Source: Phoronis australis
Lineage: Eukaryota > Phoronida > Phoronidae
Direction of reading: 5' to 3'
Assembly: GCA_002633005.1 (NCBI GenBank)
Contig: NMRA01000083.1
Span: 136,896-200,895 of the forward strand
DNA length: 64,000 nt
In this document: positions 28,301 through 40,300 of the stretch, in pieces
Layout of the letters: the number at the start of each line of letters is the position of its first letter
Numbering within the stretch: the stretch's first letter is position 1
The notes under the pieces: model-generated
What the model saw: only the letters and a program-made list of their open reading frames with translations
Told to the model about the DNA's origin: nothing
Databases searched by the model: none
Program-made: the position numbers and the translations under genes

Positions 28301-31300
28301 CTGGCAATGGGTTGACTCACTAAATTGACAGCAGTACACAGTTTTAGGATTAAGAGCATTTTTTGATGCCGTTTTAAGGCTACTGTTCTGGTGTCTACAC
28401 TAAGGCCTTTTGGCCACAAACCTTACGAGAGATATTACTGACTTCAACTTAAAAACAAATGAAACTGATATTAACTTAAACAAAGGACCCACAACAAGTT
28501 CGTGGATTCTTTGTAGAAATTCACTTTAAATGACACCACTTCAGATGTGTCTTAGATTTAATAATTTGCAAATATGGGCCCATACTGAGAGTAATATCAG
28601 GTCATATGGACCAAAGCATGGCACCATTGCTTTCCCAAGGTCCATATTACCCGATAGACCCAAAATATCGGTCTATTTTTTTGTTTTTTTACGCTTGTTT
28701 CTTGATTTTTCATCTCTTGTTATGTTTGTTCATCATCTCCTCGCTTCGTGGACACGCTCTATGGTTTCTACAGCGTCTGATGGATGAAAACTGCCAATAA
28801 CAACATCTGAAGTTTGAACAGCATGAATCAAAAGTGATATTCCACGGCCAACTTGGTCAATATTAACGTATAACGGAAGTTATTGTACTCCATTCTAGCC
28901 AATCAGAGAACTGAAGTATCAATACTTGTGTAATAACACAAAGTATTACACTCAATAAGTTCCTATTAATCTCTAATCCTGCTGTTTAATGTATTATTTT
29001 GAATGTCTGACATTCAAGAAACCTTCAATAAAAGGTTGAAATCAACTGATGAGACACAACGCACCAAGCAACCTTCACCTTGACACTCTAGACAACTTTA
29101 CATTTGTCCATCTTAATAATCAATTTTAGCAATCGGGGATCACGGGACCATTTTTCTAAAGGTGGTACACCTGTTGAAAACAAGAACACTGTTGTAGCCA
29201 CGTTACTGTGACCGCGATGCTGGTTTTTAACAAAGACATGTTGCAACTAACCTAAATTCTCCCATATATTGTATCGACTCTCAACAGCTACCTTGAGTTC
29301 ATAAACGTCCTAATTCACTGAATGTCAGTAAAACTGTAGGATAAGATGGTCCTAGCTACGGCTCGGCGTGTCTCCATTGATAGAACAGGTCCCTGACCTG
29401 TCACCACCATAGTTCAACTTAATTAGCATTTTGACTCGCAAGAATTTTAGACTTCATCACAATGCCACAATCTAAACAGGCTTTGATGGTGAACCAATGC
29501 TCATGAGAGTCTGGCCTTTGTACTGAATGTAAGGGAACAACTGATATCAACTCCATCACTTATTTTGTTCAACACAGAATACTGGTTCATCTTGAACTAC
29601 ATTCAATTGATTTCAATTCGAGTATTTAATCCACACCGCTGCTGGTATTCTTTTCAATGCCCTTTGGGACGGTTGTCGGTTCGTAAACATCTGCTGATAT
29701 CACAGATGTCACAGATCCACTGCAGCATGCTTTTTGGTGCGAGACGACTAATCAATCTTGATTCAAAAATAAAAGATTGAAAGTGAATCTCTAAATGCAT
29801 TAAATGCAATTAAATAGATTAGTCTTTTGCGCATAAAATTCTTAAGGCACATGCCATCCGATCACCGTGAGGTCAAGTATCACCAATGAAAACACTAATT
29901 ACAAATCAGGTTATAAGATCACAAGCCATCTGCAATGTCACCAGCTTCTTTAAGAGCCAACAACCATCCCACAATGCACTTGCTGCTGATGACATCCCAC
30001 AAACCAAAAGAAACAGCTTTGTCCTTTTTAAATGTATCAGGCCAGTCTCCAGTCAAGCCAAGATTCAGGCTCGTTAACCTGACTCAGAGCCAGATCACTT
30101 ACCTCCAGATTGTTAGGCAGATCTATGTCTTCAGTCTGCAACTGTTGAGCGTGCTTGGAGTGGAGGCCAATCAGCTCATCATTGTGTCTTTGTAACCGTA
30201 GTAACTGTAAGCAAGATATAATTTATCAAAGGCAGTCACAGACTGGACATCAGTTGCAGGGGAGTCGGATCAGTACAGATTCAAATAAGATGTCAAGCAG
30301 GTCATACTGAAAGTTATACGAGTGACCTTTATTTTCAACATCATGACTAAAATTTGTTGGTATATATTTACAACAACCTAGTCATAATGTTACTACATCA
30401 CCACCTCAAAGTGGCTTCATTTTTAGTTTTCAATTCCCTTATCAATGAAGTCAGTGCAAAACATACTTAATACACAAGCAACACCTAGTGCAGAAAAGCA
30501 CAACGCATTTTAGCACCTTGTTCATGACCAAAACAGAATATATGAACTGTGCTCAATTCTTTGAAAAAGAAATCTCTGGTCTTACTAGCCAAATAACCTC
30601 TCTATTCAAGGCATCCACTTCAATAATTCTGGTGTCTACTTTTGGTGTCTACTTTAAGACACTGCAATGCCTTTCAAACCCTTTGCAGCATTAATAAGCT
30701 CATGTCGAAAGAGCGGATCTCAAGCTGCTTCAAATCAAGGTTGAGGCGACAAAGAAAACTGACCAAGCGACCGGTAAACTCCACGTGGTCCCTGGTGTAA
30801 ACTGTATAGAATTAAAGGCACAAACTCGCCACAAGGGTCTCGTACCAAAATATTAACCACGACAAGGGTTCTTAAGATTACGTAGGACCTCATCGACTTG
30901 TCGATGTATTTAGAAAAATATCTTCAAAAAAGAATGGTACATCCATAGCAAAATAACAGTATCAATAACATGATAACAATAGCAACAACATGATAACAGT
31001 ATCAATAAAATGACAAAACTTCATTTGATATAAATGTTCAAGGTGAAATCTCAGAAATGCTGATACAGTTTTCTACATTATCATTTCGTTTTCGTTTTAT
31101 GAATTTTTTGATTTTTTCACGAAAATTGTGTCCTATTTTGTGATAGCCCCTCATGCAAACGGGGAATGTTTTAAAAACAAATTTTTCCTAACAGCATTTT
31201 ATAGAACAGTTCATAAAGCTGAAAGTTTCGTATGAATCCAACCGGCCATTTTTTGAGATAGGATGTCAAATTTGAACAATTTTTTCTAGGGTCCTACATA

Positions 31301-34300
31301 ACCTAGGGGGAAACAATCGTTTTTTGAATATATGTTTAGCAAAAATACAAATCGCTAGTTATCCTGGAAAAACACTTCTCCGCATTACTTATTGTTCCCC
31401 TGGAATGTATCTATTAGCCATGGAACAAACAAGTGACTTAAACAAACAACACGAATCTTGGTTCTGTGTTCACTCCATTGATCACACACAAAGTTCTACT
31501 CACTATTGAACACAGTCTGTGCAGCTCATTCGTGTTTGGTCAGAGCAAGTGATTGCAGAACCAAGATGTCGACCCCATGTAGGACTGTTTGTGTTACTTT
31601 CTATTCTTTTACGGATAGTACATACTCGCCAACGGAATGGTAATAAACAGAGAAATGTCTCCACAAGATAAGCAGGGATCTGCATTTTTACGAAAAGTAA
31701 TATCAAAACCGGTTGCTTTCCCCTGATGGTGCATTTAGCTTTAAGGCAAGCCGCGCAATCAAAACCCATAAGAATCCAAGTAACCAATCACTCCTAACCC
31801 TTCCCAAGACTGTCTCACCTCCTTGTTGACGTCCTCCCGTCCAGCAGTTAAATTCGACTGAAACACAATAACAGCAGGAGTTCAAAAGAAATAGCATTTA
31901 TTTAAATTAACTTCAGAGTCTGACACAAACTAAGGATATACAAAAAAAGAACTATATAGTATCATTTGAAACTTTCGTGGAGATCCTAATGAAGCTTAAG
32001 ACTAGTTATCGAGTGCAATGCTGCTCACTCAGTCTGCTAATAATAAAATAGTATCCAAACTTTGTCTGACATGACTGGCAAAACAAAAATGTTATTCAGT
32101 GTTTTGGTATGCAGACATTTTTGCTATCACTGTATCAGTGCTAACAGTCACAATAATAACAACTGATCATCAAATATTTTTACTAAAGACACAAAATCTT
32201 GTAATTGTTCCAACAGTGCAAAACACTAAAGAAGGCGTTTATTCACCCACCCAGTTGGAAAGCCTATACATATGCAATATTACACACTTTCCTCATGGTT
32301 CATGATAAACGATGTAAACATCACGGCTGCAAACTGGTTTGTAAGACTGATACGCCAACGACACAATGCAAGTGATAAAATGGGTAATAGTCTGATATAA
32401 CGAGCCTGCATTTTGAGAACCACTTTTCTCCACTGAATAACAGGCATCAACTGGTTCTCAAAATGCAGGCACATTATACCATACTATTGCTACAAAATGC
32501 ACACTCTTACCAGCTGTTCAGTCATCTCTTGTTGAAGACCAGAATACAAGGTCTGGAGCTCCGACACTGTCTTCCCAGACGTAAGAACTTTGAAACTCAG
32601 ATCTGTAATCTGTAAGAAATAACAAAGTTGTACAATAACTTCTCTAAAACACAAGGAAATAAATACCAAGCATGGCATGTGCCATTAAAATGTATGTGTA
32701 TACGACATTGTTCAGAAATACATAACTAACACTGTACGTGTATACAACATTGTTCAGAAATTCATAACAAAAATTGCACAAGTCAGTTTCTCTACTCACT
32801 ATATTTAACTTAGAAACTAAAGTGTCCTAATACCCAAATAACATCCCATCAAAACTACTATTTGTGTTGACTTTGACCCATAACCTGTCTGACAACATCT
32901 TGATATGTAACCAAGCATTCATGCTTATAACCAACTGTGTTCATTTACACTAGTTGTCTTTAAATATTGTATCTTCTACGGGCATAGGAAAAGTTTAGTC
33001 AAATAATACTGTACACCCTTGTTTAAAAATGCAATAAGAACCACCAAAGGCATTCAAGATGAGTGCCTCAAAATTTCACAAGTATTGTTAACCACTGATT
33101 CAGAACACAACAATACTACGCCATCGGCCTCTCACCTGTTTTTGAGCGTCCTCCGCCGCATTCTTCAGACTACCTTCCAGATCGTCCCTCTCCTTCTTCA
33201 AACGCTCCACCATTGTCCGCTCTAGCTCCAGCTCCTTCTGACAGGACTTCAAACTATCAGCCACATCCTTCTGTTCATTCTGCACTTCCACCAGTTGTGC
33301 CTCATAGTTGCTGCACATGTCGCACGTCCTACCGAGCTTCGTCCTAGCTGAATGCAGCTAAAATGCACAGAATGTGACTGTAATCATTACTATTCACTGG
33401 CTAACACTATATTTAATGTATCTACATGATGCCAGCCGACTAGCAAATCACAAGCACGTCACTTCAAAAAGATATTATCCGTCAGAAAAGGGATACGTAA
33501 GCTTAGCTTCAGTGTGGAATCGAACCTTCAATCTGGCCATTGCAGTCTAACGCTCTGCTACCGGAGACCAGACACACTGAATAAAAGGCAAAGTATCTTA
33601 AGGTTGTGTAGAACCTTAGGAAAAATTCTGAATTTGCATAACTTCGGAACATCATATCTCAGAAACAGTTGATCGGATAAAAGTGAAACTTTCAGATACC
33701 ATAGGAATTGCTTTTAAAATGTTACACTATTGCAGGATGGGCAACAAAATTAGGACTTTTATGATTTTCATGAAAAAACTATAAAAATTTGTACAAAACA
33801 AAAACAAAATAATTTTGACAACTGTAACACCGTTTTTGAGATTTCATCTTTAACATTTACATCAAACGAAATTTACCCACAATCTTCATCGCATTGTTTT
33901 CATATAAATGTACCTTTCTACTAAAAAATGTTTGGTCATGTGTTCCAATTAAAGGCAGGCTGGTATATAGTCAAAAATCAAATTCTTCAGGCTTTTAACT
34001 TTAAGAATACATTCTTTTGATTTAAAGTCTTTAGTTTTGAAGTTAGCTGAACACACGGATTTGTGGATAAAGCTGTTGGCTACACAATCTTATGCATATT
34101 TAACAGGTAAAGTCAACAGTGTTGAATTCAGCAAATGTCTGGCAGGCAATGGCGAGAAGTTACATTTTGTAACAAAATATAAAAATAGATTTTGTTGTTT
34201 TATAGTTCAGGCAAAAGTTAATAACTTCAAGAAGTCTAACCCATCCAACACTAATCTCAAAAATGCATTTTTTGTCCATAGAATCAATAATATGCTTTGA

Positions 34301-37300
34301 TACTGCCCAATGACTGGGTTAGATTTAGCCAGTAGACTGACCAGAGGTAAACCAAGAATGCTTTATGTCCTTCCTCACAAATCTGTCCAAGCAAGACGAG
34401 TCTAGACTTCTTGAATGTCAAGTCAAATTTACGCATCAACTAATTACTTGTTTGAATGACAAACATCCCATTTTACTTATTTACACAATATGTCAATCTT
34501 CCTACCACACAGTTCGTTAAGTGGCACGACATTAAAGATAATTACGTAGACTAGAGACAGCTGACATTAAAACTAACTACAGCTGACATAACATTAAAAA
34601 TAGCAACCACATACTTTTAAAGACATGGTGAGTGTGAAAAGAATAAATCTTACACAAATTCAGAAATAGAGGTAATTTCTGCCACATCCCAAATGACGTC
34701 ATCATCTTGCACAGCACAAACCAAACAATGTTTTTAAGGTCTCATGCAGGATTTTCATTCAGGTGTAAATCAAAATTAAGTGTGTTATCGCTCACACCAC
34801 CAACAATGAAAAGTGTGTGTGGTGCATTTATTAGAAATCTGACAAAAGAATTATTACTTTTTCCATAATTACTGTAAAAACAAAATAGTTTTTACAGTGA
34901 TAAAAGTGAAAGTGGAAAAATATCATTTTACCTATTGAAGGAAAGAGGAGAAACGAAAAATATGATAAGGACGCCATTCTAGATCCGTTTTGAGTTTGGA
35001 CAGTCAAACAAAAGCAACTGGGGCAAAACTCGGTAACTTGATACTAACTCACACAAGGCTTATTGATTATGGACAATACTGCTGGAGACTAACCAACTGT
35101 AAGGAAATGCACTGGTGAGACAAGGGAATCCTGAGACAGAGTTAGGACAGTGAAGTTAGGAGTTTGGCAACAGTGTCAAACAAAATTAAAACCAACTGTG
35201 ACACAGAAAACTATAGAATGAGATACACAACAGATCAAACCTTTAGGTTCTTAACTGTCATCCTATCACTATCTTTCACTGAGCCTGTACTCGCCTAAAG
35301 CATAACACAGTAGCTGATTGGTACAAAGACAACTGAGCAGAATGCATACAAGTAAATATCGGTGCGCTGCAAACAGAGGCACTAGAGGTGTGCTTTCTTA
35401 CAAGACATTAATTTAATTGGCCTTGGTTTCCACTGAACTCTGACTGCTCCTAGGGTTTAAACAATTGCCAGCAAATACGATACAATTTTTCATCAAAGAC
35501 AATGTCGACAATTAAAATCGTACCATGTGTGCTGGCTTTCAGCAAGCCATAGCCACATGTTACTAAGACTTAGGGACTATTCAGTTGCCACATGTTCCAA
35601 AAGCCATTTCTTCATCGTTTACCTACTTCACTAATTAACAAGTAAAGCATGCAGAGACAAGCTCTTAAACATGTAGCAACAGTTCAAGAAGTCCTTGAAA
35701 GCAATAGACTGAAAAGGCAAGGCTTTCAAACAAATACTGAATATTGTTTCTGCTTGCTTTTATTTAGACAACCATGTCACTGAGCTTGTAGGACCAAACC
35801 AAACTGGCTTTTCTACTGGTTGCTATGGTGCACGAGTGAAAGTATATTGAGATGCACAAAATAATCATTTGATCCCTAGTTGTCACCACTGGTCACCTGC
35901 TGACCACCCACTGACCACCACTCACTTCCTGTTGTAGCATGAGCCATTCCTTCTCGCTGACCATCCTACGTCCATCTAATAGACCATCATCCACTGCTGG
36001 CTGTCGGACACTCGCCACGAGGGACTTACTCTCTTCTGACTCTGGAGTCGGGGCTGAAAGGAACATAACTGACAGTGTGACAGAGGAAAGCTGTGCCACC
36101 TTGTGAAAGGGTATCTACACCCAAATGTGAAGGTCCTGCTTTCAATTACCGCTTTACCACACAGCTGGACCTTCGAGCCAGGACTCACAGCTCCACAGCT
36201 CACCCTCAGTTGTACAAAACGTACCGTTGACGAAAAATTATTTGCAGGTCAGGTAATAGTCTAAACTGTACGACACCCTGTTCCACATATTAAGAGCCTT
36301 CTAAAATCTCAAAAACAACATTAACTGATGCCTTATGCCGATTTTCAAATATTCCAAGTGAACCACAGTCAAGCATGATACGTTGATCACCTGACCTTAG
36401 CTGGCATAATTTCTGCTCTATAATTATGGAGACTCTGATCCAGCTCTGCCTTTTTACTGGTAGCACATTTGCAGCACCCACCTGTAATGGCTCTGTGTTG
36501 AGCTTCTGTCAATCCAGGTACACTGATCACTTTGTCAGGACTGATCCTGGCTAACATGCCCTCAGCACTGTTAATAGAGATTCTATCTGAATCGTCCTCA
36601 TTCACTTGCAGCGTGTTTGTAGTTGATACAGTGGGGATGTCCGTGAAGTTTGCCTTTTGGAAGGCACCAAACAGGTCCTCAGACTTGACACTTGGTTCAC
36701 ACTCATCAACAGTAACCTATTAGGTAAAAAGACAAATGAGTAAACATTATATTAAATAAAATACTTAGGCCACTTCATTTGTGATCAGTAAGAGAGAGAA
36801 ACATGTAACTACAGATATCACGTATACAGGTTCTACTGCTATTGTGACCAAAAACCAGAATTTTATTTGCTCAGCTCCTTGCTATCAGTTTACAGCACAT
36901 TAATAGAAGACACAGGTTGTTCCATGAGTTTTGTTTTAACGCAAATATTAGTGCAAAACTCCAGTAATGTACGTTTGCTTCAAGATAGCACATTGAAACT
37001 ATCGGGCAGTAAATTTTCAAAACGTTTGAGAATCAGCAAAACGTTTTGACTTCGTTCGAGGACAAAATTCCCATGTTATTTGTGTTTTTCCAAACTGGCT
37101 CATGCTCATAATGACACGTGACTAACTGAGTGCCTTAGGTGAGACAGGTGAGACAGTACCTCCACCATACGGCTGGTCTCCTCCGTCTCACAGTTCTGCT
37201 GTTCTGCCTCAGCCTGCCGCTGGCGCTCTTGTAAATCTTTCACCAATTTCTCTTGGGCTTCCCTTTCAAGATCTTTCTTCTGTAACTCTGCAAACACATC

Positions 37301-40300
37301 ACATAGTCCTCAAATGAACTGATGAGAAACCAACAAAGATCAAGTATGTAAAATCAAAACATAAATCAGAATGATTCCAACGAGTTTGGGACAGTCAAGT
37401 ATTTCCAAGTAAGTTGTAGAGAATTACAGTGAGTGCATTTTCATTCGTTCAACTGTCCAAAAAGTCAAAATCAAAAATTGTCCTCCCACTCCTAAAAAAT
37501 TGCTCTAAAGTAATTCCTTACCATGTTTCCTTACCATGACATAACTTCCTTCAGCACAGCTTCAACTAAATTACAGATTATCTCTCAGGTTTAGTTGAAT
37601 GTTGAAACCAATGATCTCATGGCAAGGACACTTGTAAGTCCACCATCATACTTGGCTGCATTAGCAGCTGATTTTGCAGAGACAGGATACACTTCACTCC
37701 CTCCCCTTTCCACTTTGCTTCCACCCCACACACTCACCAGACATCTGCCGCAGCTGCTGCTGCCAAGACAGGATACACCTCACTCCCCACCTACTTCATG
37801 CCACACCACCATACTCACCAGATATCTGCCTTTGTTGTTCTGTAGAGAGAACACTCTCCATTCGCCTCATGTCCATCATCATGAGACGCTGTGACTCTAG
37901 GAACTGGTCATTGGCCATTTGCCATGTGACCTTCAGATCCCGATGGGCCTTCCGCTCTACCTCAAGAAGGGCACACACTAAAATAGTAACAAAACTAACA
38001 GACCTGATGACATTCATTACATTGAAGCTAACACAGCACGCTAGTCAACATTGAAATACACACAGCACGCTAGTCAACATTGAAATACACACAGCACGCT
38101 AGTCAACATTGAAATACACACAGCACGCTAGTCAACATTGAAATACACACAGCACGCTAGTCAACATTGAAATACACACAGCACGCTAGTCAACATTGAA
38201 ATACACACAGCACGCTAGTCAACATTGAAATACACACAGCACGCTAGTCAACATTGAAATACACACAGCACGCTAGTCAACATTGAAATACACACAGCAC
38301 GCTAGTCAACATTGAAATACACACAGCACGCTAGTCAACATTGAAATACACACAGCACGCTAGTCAACATTGAAATACACACAGCACGCTAGTCAACATT
38401 GAAATACACACAGCACGCTAGTCAACATTGAAATACACACAGCACGCTAGTCAACATTGAAATACACACAGCACGCTAGTCAACATTGAAATACACACAG
38501 CACGCTAGTCAACATTGAAATACACACAGCACGCTAGTCAACACTGAAATACACACAGCACGCTAGTCAACACTGAAATACACACAGCACGCTAGTCAAC
38601 ACTGAAATACACACAGCACGCTAGTCAACACTGAAATACCCAAAACTTAAAGAGCTCAGTATTATTCAGTGAACAATGTGTTCACCCATAGTGAACTATG
38701 TGTTCACCCATACTCGAAAAACTTGTTCAAGGACAAACTATGCCATACAGCACAATAATAAACTTTAGCAATTCAATGGCTAATTGTTGACAATCTACAA
38801 AGTGCCAGAAACTGCAGATATTTTGTTCAACAGTTCGCTTCAAATCAGTAAACGCTCAATACCTTCATGCAGCTCAGTTCGCAGTTTGTCCGTATCCTCA
38901 GATAGTGCCCTCTTCTGGGTATCTAATACAGCCACATACATCTCAAGATCGGTCCGTGATGACTTCTCTGCTTTTAATGTTGTACTCAACTCCTTAAGCT
39001 TAAAACACAAAAACATCCCCAGAACATCACGTCTAACATCCATTGGTTTATTTACGCCAACCTCTAGCCTATTCATATTGGCAAAATTTTGGTTAGTCAT
39101 TTCTCCAGCCATCTTCAGGTGTTATGACGTTCCCTGAAGAACAAACCTCTCTGTGGTACACCCTCGGTAGTCAACCAACAATATTTTTCAAAATTTTGTA
39201 ACTTTTTCTTGTAGCAAAGTGGGATTTAAACTGAGGACCTTTTGTTAGTCAGTCCAGCACTCTAACTACTACACGACGAAGTCTTTCTAAACGAGACTTT
39301 AAACAGTCTTGTGGTTAGAGTGACAGATTGTCAACCAAATGTCCTCAGTGCTGATGACCATGAGTGCACCATACATCTAATGCTCATTCTTCTAAGAACG
39401 AAATAACACCTAAAAATGGCAGAAGAAACCATCGCCCAAAACCTGATGCCAATGTATAAAGACTAAAGAGTGGTGTAAACAGACTGAAAGATTTTAGAAT
39501 TGATGTTAATACATCACTGCCTCAAAGTGGTTTAACTGAGTTGGAAGACTGGTTACATAAGTGGCTATTTGTATTTCAGCAACATTTAACAACGCAGGGG
39601 ATGTATGGTCCCCTACAGTCAACTAGAGGCCAAAAGAAATAACACGTTCTCCTGTCTGAATTTCTCTACATCAGTGAAGTTTCTGATTCCTTGGGACTCT
39701 TGTCCATCTACATGTCTTTGATTCAATCTTCAGGCAGTGTGGTGAGTTGCAAGCGCAAGAGACCTCCACTCATGCTTGGTAATATCCCATGTAGACCGTA
39801 TCAAACCCAGAGCGAGGCTGGGTTCAGGGTTACATAATTATGTTGAAAATTAGTTTTGAGCGGACAATCTTTTTACACGAAATTTGAACACATTTAAGTT
39901 AGGTGAGTTGTGGGGATGCGAATATGTACAAGACATTCCACAACTTTTCCCATTGGACTTTTGTAAGCCATTGTCAAGTCTCCACGGGTCGCGAGATACC
40001 AGCTTGGGAATACATCNTGAAATACACACAGCACGCTAGTCAACATTGAAATACACACAGCACGCTAGTCAACATTGAAATACACACAGCACGCTAGTCA
40101 ACATTGAAATACACACAGCACGCTAGTCAACACTGAAATACACACAGCACGCTAGTCAACACTGAAATACACACAGCACGCTAGTCAACACTGAAATACA
40201 CACAGCACGCTAGTCAACACTGAAATACACACAGCACGCTAGTCAACACTGAAATACACACAGCACGCTAGTCAACACTGAAATACACACAGCACGCTAG

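Noticed and set aside
38034-38640. Regular 29-bp repeats that could suggest a CRISPR array
   Set aside because: The units abut without unique spacers and lie in a eukaryotic intron; it is a minisatellite.
38784-39137. 117-aa + strand frame, repeated at 40547
   Set aside because: Shadow of the duplicated rabaptin exon on the other strand.
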